Origin: an uncultured Flavobacteriaceae bacterium | Lineage (GTDB): Bacteria > Bacteroidota > Bacteroidia > Flavobacteriales > Flavobacteriaceae | NCBI GenBank assembly: GCA_947493175.1 | Contig: CANLQD010000002.1 | Coordinates: forward strand, 806,001 to 870,000 | Reading direction: 5' to 3' | DNA: 64,000 bases | Shown here: piece after piece, positions 24,466 through 33,873 of the stretch | Position numbering within the stretch: position 1 is the stretch's first letter | How the letters are laid out: every line of letters starts with the position of its first letter | Notes under the pieces: generated by a model | Databases searched by the model: none | Told to the model about the DNA's origin: nothing | What the model saw: only the letters and a program-made list of their open reading frames with translations | Program-made: the position numbers and the translations under genes

Positions 24466-26165
24466 TATAGATTTAATTTTTTTAACTCCGAGACGGCATG
24501 GTTGGCGGCACGGGCCGTAATTGCCATATAGGTAAGGGAAGGGTTGACACAGGAAGACGAAGTCATACATGCCCCATCGGTTACAAAAACATTCTTTGCG
24601 GCATGTACCTGATTGAAGGCGTTCAATACCGAGGTCTTAGGGTCTTTCCCCATACGGGCCGTACCCATTTCATGAACGCCATTGCCCATTTCGTGTTCAT
24701 TGTCAAAACCCTGAACGTTACTCAAACCTGCTTTCTCCAACATTTCAACAGCGTCTTCCTGGATTTGTTTGTTCAAGGCCATTTCGTTCGCTTTGAACTC
24801 TGCATCGATAGCCAAGGTCGGCTGCCCCCATTTGTCCAACACATCGGTATTCAACGACACCTTATTTTCATGATAGGGCAAACATTCGGCAAAACCGGTG
24901 ATAAAAAATTCCCAAGGTCCTGGTTTTAACATGCTGTCTTTGAAATGTGCGCCAAAATCTTCGCTATTTGCCGGATTCCCACCTCGTCCCCCTCCTCCTT
25001 GATAGCCAAATCCGCGTAAAAATGTATCGGACTTCGTTTCATCATTAATGTTCCAGTATCTGGGAATATAGATACCATTAGGCCGTCTTCCTTTATAATA
25101 TTTGTCATCAAAGCCTTCAACCTTACCCAATGCTCCCACACGATAGGTATGGTCCATGAGATTATGCCCCAGTTCCCCACTATCGTTTCCAAATCCATTC
25201 TCGAAACGCTTCGATTTGGAATTCAATAAAATCTGTGTGGTACTCAATGCAGAGGCATTGCAGAAAATGACTTTTGCCGTATACTCCAGTGCTTCATTAC
25301 TCTCGGCATCGATGATTCGTACCCCGGTGGCCTTCCCTTTAGCATCGTCATAGATAATGGCTTGTACAATGGAATTCGGTCGAATTGTTAGATTTCCCGT
25401 AGCATTGGCCGCCGGTAGCGTTACTGCGTTGCTGCTAAAATAGGCTCCGTACGGACACCCACGATTGCATCGGTTCCGGTATTGACATTTTCCCCGACCA
25501 TTTAGAGGTTCGGTCAAATGCGCCACCCTACCAATAATCATATGCCTGCCTGGAAAGCTTTTTTCGATCTTGTTTTTTACGTGTTTTTCCACACAATTGA
25601 GTTCCATGGGCGGCAGAAAATGACTGTCGGGCAGTTGTGGTAGTCCCAAAGGCGCTCCACTGATACCTGCAAACTTCTCTACATAGGTGTACCATGGCTC
25701 TATGTCCTTATAACGAATGGGCCAATCGACCCCATGGCCATCCTTGGCATTGGCCTCGAAATCAAGATCGCTCCAACGATACGTCTGTTTGCCCCACAGC
25801 AACGAACGGCCACCCATTTGGTGCCCCCTTAACCAAAGAAAAGGTTTTACCTCGGTATAGGGGTTCGCTTCATCATCTGCCCAAAAATGTTCGGTATCGG
25901 TACCGATCCAACCGGATCGGATGGCTTTGTAATGCTTTTTTTTCTGCTCAGGAGTGAGCCCGCCCCGCAACTCGGTATCCCAAGGGTCCATATGCATCGT
26001 AGGATAATCGGTTACATGCTCCACAATGCGCCCCCGTTCCAATACAAGGGTTTTTAAACCCTTTTCACAAAGCTCTTTTGCCGCCCATCCTCCGCTGATA
26101 CCGGACCCTATAACGATGGCATCATAGGTCATGTCCTTTTTAGCATCAATATTAAAGTTGGCCAT
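24465..26165 (-). CDS. GMC-family flavin oxidoreductase (gluconate dehydrogenase-like large subunit)
   Basis: 566 residues from the ATG at 26165; an ATG eight codons earlier is also possible. The FAD-binding motif is DAIVIGSGISGGWAAKEL and the conserved glycine-rich region is LRGHQMGGRSLLWGK. A Cys-rich CQYRNRCNRGCPYG lies near residue 230. The C-terminal active site comprises HEMGTARMG and SSCVNPSLTYMAITARAA. It oxidises a sugar or polyol; the substrate is open. The large subunit has no own signal and is presumably exported with the coupled small subunit carrying the RR signal. No cytochrome subunit is present. Confidence 0.88.
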   Translation of the reverse strand: MANFNIDAKKDMTYDAIVIGSGISGGWAAKELCEKGLKTLVLERGRIVEHVTDYPTMHMDPWDTELRGGLTPEQKKKHYKAIRSGWIGTDTEHFWADDEANPYTEVKPFLWLRGHQMGGRSLLWGKQTYRWSDLDFEANAKDGHGVDWPIRYKDIEPWYTYVEKFAGISGAPLGLPQLPDSHFLPPMELNCVEKHVKNKIEKSFPGRHMIIGRVAHLTEPLNGRGKCQYRNRCNRGCPYGAYFSSNAVTLPAANATGNLTIRPNSIVQAIIYDDAKGKATGVRIIDAESNEALEYTAKVIFCNASALSTTQILLNSKSKRFENGFGNDSGELGHNLMDHTYRVGALGKVEGFDDKYYKGRRPNGIYIPRYWNINDETKSDTFLRGFGYQGGGGRGGNPANSEDFGAHFKDSMLKPGPWEFFITGFAECLPYHENKVSLNTDVLDKWGQPTLAIDAEFKANEMALNKQIQEDAVEMLEKAGLSNVQGFDNEHEMGNGVHEMGTARMGKDPKTSVLNAFNQVHAAKNVFVTDGACMTSSSCVNPSLTYMAITARAANHAVSELKKLNL

Positions 26166-26319
26166 GTTATCCGTTTTAGTTGGTTTCAAGATAAGGATTA
26201 TTCACCCGAGCCCCAAAACCATTATTTATCGGTGTTTGGCACTATTTTATCATGCAAGGCACCTATAGCGATGTCTGTATCCCATATGAGGCAATTGATA
26301 AAAAGGCAACCTAGATATG

Positions 26320-26973
26320 CTATACCGTTACGGCCTTATTCAAATACCTGCGAAACGGAAGCATTTCGGTATATGCCTTGATTACTTTTTTATCAAAATC
26401 TTTTTGAAGGACTTCCTGTGTGGAAAACTCAGTGGCGACTGCAAAGGTTTTGTTCCGAAGCAGTTCGATGTGCGGATGGTCGTTCGAAAACCCTTTGGGA
26501 GCTTTCACCAACTTTTCATCTTCATAAAGTCCACCATACATTTTTTTGAAGGAGGATTTTTGAAGTATTTTTTTAAGTTCCTCCCCGTCATAGTCGATAG
26601 CGTCCCGTATACTCCGCAAGGTCTTTGAATCCGGTCGCCAAAGGCCACCGGCAAACATGGAACGTTCGATTCCGATTTCTACATAGAAATCTCCCGTACC
26701 GGGCCTTTTATCCAAACCAGCACCAAAATGATCTTTGTAGATGGGTTTGTTCGGGTGAAACATCAAATTGTTATTAATCCGATTGATGCCTTTCTTTCCA
26801 GGAGTATCGTAATACTCATTATCGATAGCGGCCAATTGGGCGTTCATTCCATCGAGCCAAGCTATAAAACCGTTGCGCACGTCCTTGTACCATTTGCGGT
26901 GGTCGTCCATCCATTCTTTGTTGTTGTGCTTTTGGAGTTCTTTCAGGAAGTTGATAAGATGGGGAAAGTTCAT
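26320..26973 (-). CDS. DUF2461 family protein
   Basis: 217 residues from the ATG at 26973. Typical DUF2461 pattern: FLKELQKHNNKEWMDDHRKW, INRINNNLMFHPNKPIYKDH, FYVEIGIERSMFAGGLWRPD. Widespread in bacteria; function unknown. Cytosolic, single gene. Confidence 0.87.
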   Translation of the reverse strand: MNFPHLINFLKELQKHNNKEWMDDHRKWYKDVRNGFIAWLDGMNAQLAAIDNEYYDTPGKKGINRINNNLMFHPNKPIYKDHFGAGLDKRPGTGDFYVEIGIERSMFAGGLWRPDSKTLRSIRDAIDYDGEELKKILQKSSFKKMYGGLYEDEKLVKAPKGFSNDHPHIELLRNKTFAVATEFSTQEVLQKDFDKKVIKAYTEMLPFRRYLNKAVTV

Positions 26974-27125
26974 TTTTTGATATGCTTTCTTTAGTTGATA
27001 TATGAGTATGTGAAACACGTCATTAAGAGGCACGAAGCGATCCGTTCAATGAACAGCAATGGTTGATCAAAAGATCACTTCGTCGTAAACTCCTCGCTAT
27101 GACGTGTTCCTGTTACCCCTGTTTC

Positions 27126-27923
27126 TTAAAACCGATTATCCCCGTCCAAAATATCGCCCAAGCCACCAAGGATACTGCCTTCTCCTTTGCTATTTCCCCC
27201 GCGTGGAAGTGCCGCCAAGACACGCCCGGCCAAACGGCTGAACGGAAGGGATTGTACATACACGGTCCCGGGTCCGCGCAAGGTAGCAAAGAACAAACCT
27301 TCGCCACCAAAAATGGTGTTTTTGATACCGCCGATGAATTCAATATCGTACTCTACATTTTGGGTAAATCCGACGATGCATCCGGTATCTACCTTTAGCG
27401 TCTCGCCCATGGCCAGTTCTTTTTTTGCCAGGGTACCGCCCGCATGCACGAAAGCCATTCCATCACCTTCCAACTTCTGCATAATGAACCCTTCCCCACC
27501 AAAAAGTCCCCTGCCCAATTTCTTGGAAAACTCAATACCTACCGAAACTCCCTTAGCCGCGCATAGGAACGCATCCTTTTGGCAAATAAACTTCCCCTTG
27601 TTTTCCGAAAGGTCTATGGGTACTATCTTACCGGGGTAGGGCGAGGCAAAACTGACCTTTTTTTTGCCCTGACCCGCGTTTAGAAATGCGGTCATAAAAA
27701 GACTTTCGCCCGTAAGAATGCGCTTTCCAGCGGAGAATATCTTACCCAAGACCCCTTTCTCTTGATTGGAACCATCCCCAAAAATGGTATCCATTTGAAT
27801 ACCGTTGTCCATCATCATGAAGCTTCCCGCTTCGGCGACAACGGCCTCTTGTGGATCGAGTTCAATTTCGACATATTGCATTTCTTCCCCGTAAATCTCG
27901 TAATCTATTTCGTGTGCGTTCAT
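27126..27923 (-). CDS. AIM24/TIGR00266 family protein
   Basis: 265 residues from [20 protein letters not shown] (ATG at 27923). It shows the beta-rich tandem pattern of AIM24 proteins: [69 protein letters not shown]. It ends in a Gly-rich tail. The role in bacteria is unknown. Cytosolic. Confidence 0.87.
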   Translation of the reverse strand: MNAHEIDYEIYGEEMQYVEIELDPQEAVVAEAGSFMMMDNGIQMDTIFGDGSNQEKGVLGKIFSAGKRILTGESLFMTAFLNAGQGKKKVSFASPYPGKIVPIDLSENKGKFICQKDAFLCAAKGVSVGIEFSKKLGRGLFGGEGFIMQKLEGDGMAFVHAGGTLAKKELAMGETLKVDTGCIVGFTQNVEYDIEFIGGIKNTIFGGEGLFFATLRGPGTVYVQSLPFSRLAGRVLAALPRGGNSKGEGSILGGLGDILDGDNRF

Positions 27924-28155
27924 ATTTATTTCAGTTTTTTTCCCCCAAGGGCGGGAGTCTTGTTTGCTTTTAGTTATTGTTATTGTTCGATCATTAGTTT
28001 TAAAACACGGCAAAATGTTACAAAAATAAAATCGATAAAACCTGAAAGTCCGTTTGAACCCAACCGATTCAAAGCAACAATCAGAATTAGAATATTGGTA
28101 GAAGGAAACATCCTAATCGCCTATCACGTTTTACCTTGAAACAGAAAGAAACCAT

Positions 28156-28722
28156 TTATTCAGACTCATCGCACAGAATTGACAATAACATAGAATTGCC
28201 ATGTTTTAGTGTCTTGAAGACATTTCCTTTTTTTGTTCCGGCTAGGTAAACTCTATTGTTAGCCATAAGGTTTATCGAACGATTTGGCATTTTGTAAATC
28301 AATTCCGCCTCCATGTTTACTTTGGTCCCCTTAAACTCCCAAATGATCTTTTCAATTTCTACCACTACCTGTATGATGGAGTCGTTTGGAAAACCGGGCG
28401 CGTCGGTATAGATTAATTTTGCGGATGAAACCCTGTCTAATTCTTCGACAGCTTTTCGCAACGAATGCCGATAATCTGGGTATGGTGAATCTCCCCAATG
28501 ATCTCCTTTATATTCTATTTTTGCATATTTGCTATCGAAATCAAGTGAAAAACAGATAGTTTTATCACAATCCAACCGGGATACTTTCTTATTTGCAGTT
28601 TTATGGGATGCACAACCAACAAATACCGTAAAAACCAAGAAAACTATATGTGATTTAATGATGCACAAAGTAGAAGATCTGGACACGCTAGTAGATACCA
28701 CTGATGACAAAAAAGTTACCAT
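28156..28722 (-). CDS. Putative lipoprotein of unknown function
   Basis: 188 residues from the ATG at 28722. The N-terminal part before the hydrophobic stretch (HIVFLVFTVFVGCAS) is long for a signal peptide. A TTG 18 codons downstream would give a more normal lipoprotein start. After the lipobox Cys there is a 150-residue domain of mixed alpha/beta character (LDCDKTICFSLDFDSKYAKI, HSLRKAVEELDRVSSAKLIY) that I do not recognise. No operon partner. Confidence 0.55.
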   Translation of the reverse strand: MVTFLSSVVSTSVSRSSTLCIIKSHIVFLVFTVFVGCASHKTANKKVSRLDCDKTICFSLDFDSKYAKIEYKGDHWGDSPYPDYRHSLRKAVEELDRVSSAKLIYTDAPGFPNDSIIQVVVEIEKIIWEFKGTKVNMEAELIYKMPNRSINLMANNRVYLAGTKKGNVFKTLKHGNSMLLSILCDESE

Positions 28723-28837
28723 CCTATAATTCTATAATTAAAAAGCAATTTAAATCAGTTGATTAAGAAGTTTAAAACAGCAGTTGGTCCTATATATAAA
28801 CACAGTCGATTTGGATGTATCATCAATGTAATAACAA

Positions 28838-29293
28838 CTAACTTTTAACCCTCACCGTCCATTCAAAATTAAAGGTAGAAACAACGATGCCCTCTTCATT
28901 GACCCCTACGGACTTCATCCAAAAGGTTTGCCCCTCCCCCGTCGCAATGGTCTTATCCAATGCTTCTTTAATAAGATGCCCATCTTCACAAGTAAACGTA
29001 ATCTTCCCGGTAGCCTTCTTGGAGAAATTAGCATTGTTATTCGCCACCAACATGGATATCTTTTTGCCCGTTTCTCGAATTTGCAAGGTGACCATGGCAC
29101 CCGTGGCAAGCTCTGCGGCCATTCCTTGCACGGCCCAAAACAGGGAATTAAATGGGTTTTGATTGAACCATCGATGCCGCACGGTTACAACAGCCTTTCG
29201 ATTATCGATTGCTTTTAGCCGTACACCACACCACCAGGCCGAGGGTAGTTTTAAAAAAGTAAAAGCGTTGAATTTGCCCGTAGATACTGCCAT
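28838..29293 (-). CDS. DUF4442 hotdog-fold protein (thioesterase-like)
   Basis: 151 residues. LKLPSAWWCGVRLKAIDNRK at the start and HRWFNQNPFNSLFWAVQGMA, where the hotdog helix begins, then ELATGAMVTLQIR. It matches DUF4442, related to acyl-CoA thioesterases of the PaaI type. Substrate unknown. Divergent from the DUF4870 gene. Confidence 0.82.
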   Translation of the reverse strand: MAVSTGKFNAFTFLKLPSAWWCGVRLKAIDNRKAVVTVRHRWFNQNPFNSLFWAVQGMAAELATGAMVTLQIRETGKKISMLVANNNANFSKKATGKITFTCEDGHLIKEALDKTIATGEGQTFWMKSVGVNEEGIVVSTFNFEWTVRVKS

Positions 29294-29365
29294 TGGCTCC
29301 TATTTGGCTTTAAAAGTATTGAAAATAGTTCAATCTACAATTTGTTAATTATATGTTAAATATTA

Positions 29366-29407
29366 GTACTATGTGTTGCATAGTACCTGTGTTTGGATAT
29401 ATATTTG
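29366..29407 (+). promoter_or_regulatory. Bacteroidota-type promoter overlapped by a palindromic operator
   Basis: TTG at 29376-29378, 21 bp, then TATATTTG at 29400-29407, which fits the -33 TTG / -7 TAnnTTTG consensus. The -33 box lies in the spacer of a perfect palindrome GTACTATG-N5-CATAGTAC (29366-29386). A repressor bound here would block the promoter. The PadR protein encoded in the same gene group is the natural candidate (inference). Confidence 0.7.
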
Positions 29408-29426
29408 CATAAGAAAATAACATGCC

Positions 29427-29909
29427 ATGACTAATACTATATCAAAACATGAACGGAATTTATCGGCGATCATTCATGCATCGACCTTTTCAAAATTCTT
29501 TATTCCTTTTGGGAATTTTATTATTCCCCTGGTTTTATGGACCGCCAATAAGAAAGAATATGAGTTCGTAGACTACAATGGTAAACAAGCCCTTAACTTT
29601 CAGATCAGCCTGTTACTCTATGCCATTCTGTTAGGGATTATCAGTATTCCGTTTTTCATCGGTTTTTTCCCTGATATTTTTGATTTTGGTCATTTTGGGT
29701 TTGATCGCCTTAGTAATTTCAACACGTTGAACCTACATTTCGATAGTGATGATTTCAGATTTGGGAGATGGTTAGTACCAGTGGGTATCACTGGTCTGTT
29801 ACAAGGGGCCCTCTTTGTCGTCAATGTAGTATATACCATTTTGGCCACCATCAAAACCAATGAAGGAGAAACATTCAAATACCCCATTACTATAAATTTC
29901 ATTAAATAA
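29427..29909 (+). CDS. DUF4870 membrane protein
   Basis: 160 residues with three to four hydrophobic segments: FSKFFIPFGNFIIPLVLW, LLLYAILLGIISIPFFIGFF and LVPVGITGLLQGALFVVNVV. The signature VDYNGKQALNFQISL is typical of DUF4870. Function unknown; often beside PadR/PspC genes in flavobacteria. Its stop overlaps the next start as TAATG. Confidence 0.85.
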   Translation: MTNTISKHERNLSAIIHASTFSKFFIPFGNFIIPLVLWTANKKEYEFVDYNGKQALNFQISLLLYAILLGIISIPFFIGFFPDIFDFGHFGFDRLSNFNTLNLHFDSDDFRFGRWLVPVGITGLLQGALFVVNVVYTILATIKTNEGETFKYPITINFIK

Positions 29910-30421
29910 TGAAAACATACAACAACATATTATTTTTAGGACTCTTTCTTTTCATTACTGCAGCGCAGGCGCAGTTAGCCGAGGATTCAGAGCTATATCA
30001 AACTTTGAAACAAAAGGACAGCATCTTGTTCGATGCCGCCTTTAATCGTTGCGATGTACCCACCTTGGAGGCCATTTTCACTGCTGATTTTGAGTTCTAC
30101 CACGATAAAGGTGGTTTCTCGGAAGGCAGGGATGTCTTTCTGAGACCTGTTAAAGAGAGCTGTGCCAGTTGGGATACCAATCGACCACAACCGTCAAAAA
30201 GAATATTACTTCCGGGTAGTTTAAAGGTATTCCCACTCTATAAGAACGGGGAGTTATATGGCGCTATTCAACATGGGGTACATCGATTCGAATCACTCAA
30301 CACAAACAACGAGTACGAGAAAGGGGATGTTGCCAAATTTACCCATGTATGGATAAAGGAAGGTACCCATTGGAAAGTAAAAAGAGAACTAAGCTATGAT
30401 CATCAATATAAACCAGAGTAA
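29909..30421 (+). CDS. Secreted NTF2-like (DUF4440-type) protein
   Basis: 170 residues with signal peptide NILFLGLFLFITAAQAQ. The mature part has the NTF2-like pattern: ILFDAAFNRCDVPTLEAIFT, DFEFYHDKGGFSEGRDVF, and KFTHVWIKEGTHWKVKREL at the end. No catalytic role can be assigned. Translationally coupled to the DUF4870 gene. Confidence 0.83.
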   Translation: MKTYNNILFLGLFLFITAAQAQLAEDSELYQTLKQKDSILFDAAFNRCDVPTLEAIFTADFEFYHDKGGFSEGRDVFLRPVKESCASWDTNRPQPSKRILLPGSLKVFPLYKNGELYGAIQHGVHRFESLNTNNEYEKGDVAKFTHVWIKEGTHWKVKRELSYDHQYKPE

Positions 30422-30451
30422 TTACGGGTACTCATCACACCCTATCGCAAC

Positions 30452-30497
30452 GTTTATTCATCAATCAGCAACTCGTATGAAGTTTATTCATCAATCA
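30452..30497 (+). promoter_or_regulatory. Two 16-bp direct repeats upstream of padR
   Basis: GTTTATTCATCAATCA at 30452-30467 and again at 30482-30497, start to start 30 bp, that is about three helical turns. They lie 95-140 bp before the padR start. They could be a regulator site or part of a small duplication. Confidence 0.45.
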
Positions 30498-30591
30498 AAA
30501 AACGAACCGTTAACCCATGCAGACGACATTTTCAAGTGAATCAAAGAAACAACCGAAGAAGTCGGGACTGCTTCAAAAGCAAAAAGAAATT

Positions 30592-30921
30592 ATGAATGTA
30601 GAAAACACAAAGGCGCAAATGCGAAAAGGAGTGCTGGAGTATTGCATTCTTTCCATCCTGAACGGAAAGGACAAATATGCTTCTGAAATCCTAAATACCC
30701 TCAAGGACGCCAAAATGCTGGTAGTAGAAGGTACCATTTACCCACTGCTTACCAGACTCAAAAATGCGGGATTGCTCAACTACCGTTGGGAAGAATCGAC
30801 CTCCGGACCCCCACGTAAATACTATACTTTGACCGAGACCGGTAAAATGTTCTTGAAAGAACTCGATACCACTTGGGACGAATTACGAAATGCAACAAAT
30901 CTGGTAACAAAAAACAAATAA
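30592..30921 (+). CDS. PadR-family transcriptional regulator
   Basis: 109 residues from the ATG at 30592; an ATG at 30517 would add 25 unconserved residues. Winged helix: MRKGVLEYCILSILNGKDKY, ASEILNTLKDAKMLVVEGTI, YPLLTRLKNAGLLNYRWEES, GPPRKYYTLTETG. It has the short form without a long C-terminal dimerisation domain. It is followed 75 bp on by the PspC gene. It probably represses its own gene group, with a candidate site at 29366-29386. Confidence 0.9.
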   Translation: MNVENTKAQMRKGVLEYCILSILNGKDKYASEILNTLKDAKMLVVEGTIYPLLTRLKNAGLLNYRWEESTSGPPRKYYTLTETGKMFLKELDTTWDELRNATNLVTKNK

Positions 30922-30996
30922 CCGTCACAAAAACACGTACTGAAACGAGCTTGGGTTACCCCCTGAACATCGACTCAGCGTATAAAAAATCAAAAA

Positions 30997-32847
30997 ATGA
31001 ACAAGACAGTAAATATAAATCTCGCCAACGTCCTCTTTCATATCGACGAGGATGCTTTTAACAAAATGAGGCGCTATCTGGAATCGGTGCGACGCTCCTT
31101 CGCCAACACCCCGGGAAGTGACGAGATATTGGCCGATATCGAAGCGCGAATCGCAGAACTTTTTCACGAAAAACTAGAGAACGAACGCCAGGTCATCACC
31201 CAAAAGGAAGTGGACGAAGTAATCGCCATTATGGGACAGCCCGAAGACTATATGGTCGACGAGGATATTTTTGATGACGAACCCAAATCCCGTGCTTCAC
31301 AAGAACAAAGAAGGGTTAAAAAACTATACCGGGATACGGAACATAAATATGTAGCAGGTGTATCTGCCGGACTGGGCCACTACCTTGGCATTGATCCCTT
31401 ATGGGTACGTCTGTTGTGGATTATCTTGACCGTTGGTTCAGGAGGAGGCTTTATTCTTCTTTATGGGTTGTTGTGGATCTTGATTCCGGAAGCCGTTACT
31501 ACTTCTCAAAAATTAGACATGCGAGGTGAAGCCGTAAACATCAGTAATATCGAGCGAAAAGTAAAGGAAGGCTTTGATGATGTTTCTGAAAAAATCAAAA
31601 GTGTCGATTACGACAAGGTCGGCAACAGGGTAAAAGAAGGTGGAAGGACTTTTTTCGATACCCTGGGAGACATCATCATGTTCTTGTTCAAGATATTTGG
31701 AAAGTTCATCGGTATTATTCTCATTATTACCGGAGCCGTTGTCATCATTGGCATGTTCATTGGCATGTTAACGGTCGGTACCTTGGATTGGATTCATTTA
31801 CCGGGCCTTGACGGTTTAATGAGCAACGTAACCGAATCACCGGTATGGCTTATGTCGCTCTTAGGTTTCTTCGCAGTTGGAATTCCTTTCTTTTTCCTGC
31901 TCTATCTAGGACTCAAAATTTTAGTCACCAACTTAAAATCAATAGGAAATATTGCGAAGTTTTCGCTCTTGGGACTTTGGTTGATCTCGGTCATTTCCCT
32001 GATAGTTATTGGCGTACGTGAAGCTGCTTCACATGCTTTTGACGGTTCTGTCAAAACCGAAAAGGAATATTACATTCCTGCCTCCGATACCTTGAACCTA
32101 CAACTGGTCAGTACCGACCTATGGGACAATCGTGCCCAAATGCGCATGGATGATATGGTAATGACCTACGACGACGACGGACAGGCCATTTTACTTTCGA
32201 GCGATGTGCGCTTTCGTTTGCGAAAGTCGAACGATTCGGTTTTGCGTATCGAAGTGCGGAGAGAAGCAAACGGGCCATCGATTACCGAAGCGAGAAATAC
32301 AGCCCAAACCATTGCTTACGATTATGCCGTTCAGGGCCGCACCCTTCAATTCAATGATTTTTTAACTGTTGAAGGCTCTAGCAGGTTCAAAGACCAGCAG
32401 GTGCGCGTCAACCTTTATATTCCAGAAAGTATGTATGTTCAGTTTGCAAAACCTTCAAATTGGAATCATTGGAAAATACGTGCCAATACCGATAATGACG
32501 GGGATATCGAAGAACATTTATGGATGATGGAAGCAGATGGTGAACTCAAGTGTCAAAACTGCCCGGAGGACGAGGATTCCCTGGAAGATGAAAATGAAGA
32601 TGATGGTCGGATCATTATCAATGAAGAAGGGATTGATATCAACTTTCAGGATGAGGATGGAGAATCGTTTAAAATGAAAATCGACGAAGAAGGCGTGAAT
32701 ATTAAAGCCAAGGACAAAGACGGTAACGATATCGATAAGGTCATCATCAATGAAGATGGTCTGGATATCGATTTGGACGATGACAACGATTCAGTACAAA
32801 TGAAAATCAATGAAAACGGAGTCAGCATCCAAGCAAAAGAAGACTGA
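30997..32847 (+). CDS. PspC-domain membrane protein with acidic C-terminal repeats
   Basis: 616 residues. Residues 1-95 form a cytoplasmic helical domain (DEILADIEARIAELFHEKLE, VDEVIAIMGQPEDYMVDEDI). The PspC domain follows at ~105-165 (LYRDTEHKYVAGVSAGLGHY, GIDPLWVRLLWIILTVGSGG), then three further hydrophobic segments between ~220 and 340. A large extracytoplasmic part ends in repeats of the type I-x-E-x-G-[IVL]-x-I (IIINEEGIDI, KIDEEGVNIK, IINEDGLDID, KINENGVSIQ). PspC proteins relate to envelope stress. Member of the PadR-PspC-GIN operon. Confidence 0.88.
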   Translation: MNKTVNINLANVLFHIDEDAFNKMRRYLESVRRSFANTPGSDEILADIEARIAELFHEKLENERQVITQKEVDEVIAIMGQPEDYMVDEDIFDDEPKSRASQEQRRVKKLYRDTEHKYVAGVSAGLGHYLGIDPLWVRLLWIILTVGSGGGFILLYGLLWILIPEAVTTSQKLDMRGEAVNISNIERKVKEGFDDVSEKIKSVDYDKVGNRVKEGGRTFFDTLGDIIMFLFKIFGKFIGIILIITGAVVIIGMFIGMLTVGTLDWIHLPGLDGLMSNVTESPVWLMSLLGFFAVGIPFFFLLYLGLKILVTNLKSIGNIAKFSLLGLWLISVISLIVIGVREAASHAFDGSVKTEKEYYIPASDTLNLQLVSTDLWDNRAQMRMDDMVMTYDDDGQAILLSSDVRFRLRKSNDSVLRIEVRREANGPSITEARNTAQTIAYDYAVQGRTLQFNDFLTVEGSSRFKDQQVRVNLYIPESMYVQFAKPSNWNHWKIRANTDNDGDIEEHLWMMEADGELKCQNCPEDEDSLEDENEDDGRIIINEEGIDINFQDEDGESFKMKIDEEGVNIKAKDKDGNDIDKVIINEDGLDIDLDDDNDSVQMKINENGVSIQAKED

Positions 32848-33004
32848 TCTACAATTCAAGTACAATATTCGACAATTCGGTCGTAATTGTTGCATATAAA
32901 AGCTTAGAATTAGCAGTTTTACATCAATCTTAAAAACAACAACATTAATCAACAGCTGAAGGAAAATACTAAAACTAAAACGACTTCAGCATAAAACAGC
33001 AATC

Positions 33005-33745
33005 ATGACAACAATCGTAAAAATTACCATCGCAATCTTATTGACCCTATTCCTATCATCCTGTGGTTTCGACATCCGAATCGATGGAGACAGCTGGGGA
33101 AGCGGTAAAAAAGGAAACGGAGTAGTCACCACCGAAGACCGCAGTGTCAAGGAAGATTTTACCGAGGTTACGGCCTCAGAAGGACTAATGGTCTATGTAA
33201 CACAAGCCGATGAGTTTAAAATTGAGGTCGAGGCCGATGAAAACATCATTGACCTTATCGGAACCGATATCAAAAACGGAAAACTTAAGATCCATGCCAT
33301 CAAGAATATCGGACGTGCTACTAAAAATGTCTATGTTTCCCTCCCCGATGTAACCGCGTTGAAAGCCACAAGCGGATCGCACCTTAAGACCCAAAACACT
33401 ATTAAGAGCGACCGTTTGGAAATAGATGGGAATAGTGGAGCGATCTTAGCCATTGAATTGGATGCCGATGATGTAGAAATCGATGCCAGTAGCGGAGCGA
33501 ACCTAGAAATCGCAGGGACTACCGATGAAGCCGATTTTGATGTCAGCAGTGGTGGCAACGTCAATGCAAAGGAATTGGAGAGCGTTCTCTGCAATGCCGA
33601 GGCCAGTAGCGGTGGCAACCTTCGAATTCATGTTACTGAATCGCTAGTGGCCAATGCCAGTAGCGGGGGCAATATCTCTTATTCGGGCGATGCCTCGTTT
33701 GAAGGAAAAAAGAACATATCCGGAAGCATCGTGCATCGAGATTAA
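33005..33745 (+). CDS. GIN-domain (DUF2807) lipoprotein
   Basis: 246 residues. Lipobox Cys in LTLFLSSCGFD. The DUF2807 domain is a predicted beta-helix built from repeated SSGG/SSGA turns (ATSGSHLKT, ASSGANLEIAG, VSSGGNVNAKE, ASSGGNLRIHV, ASSGGNISYSG). Adhesin-like fold of unknown ligand. The 157-bp leader contains a hairpin GCTGAAG...CTTCAGC. Last gene before the terminator at 33776-33813. Confidence 0.87.
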   Translation: MTTIVKITIAILLTLFLSSCGFDIRIDGDSWGSGKKGNGVVTTEDRSVKEDFTEVTASEGLMVYVTQADEFKIEVEADENIIDLIGTDIKNGKLKIHAIKNIGRATKNVYVSLPDVTALKATSGSHLKTQNTIKSDRLEIDGNSGAILAIELDADDVEIDASSGANLEIAGTTDEADFDVSSGGNVNAKELESVLCNAEASSGGNLRIHVTESLVANASSGGNISYSGDASFEGKKNISGSIVHRD

Positions 33746-33775
33746 GATATTTCCTCCCATATTTAAAAAGCAATT

Positions 33776-33813
33776 CCTCGATGATAAAGCTCTTGATCAT
33801 CGAGGTTTTTTTT
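33776..33813 (+). terminator. Terminator of the PadR-PspC-GIN operon
   Basis: CCTCGATGAT (33776-33785), loop, ATCATCGAGG (33796-33805), then eight T. A longer reading frame of the following epimerase would begin inside this hairpin, which supports the downstream start. Confidence 0.92.
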
Positions 33814-33873
33814 GTTCTTCAATGTGCTGGCGCAATAGGTATCGTTTATCTATATTCGTATAAAGCTTTAGGC

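Noticed and set aside
33781..33873. Hydrophobic N-terminal extension of the dipeptide epimerase (apparent membrane anchor)
   Set aside because: The extension begins inside the terminator hairpin 33776-33813, and enolase-superfamily epimerases are soluble; the ATG at 33874 fits.
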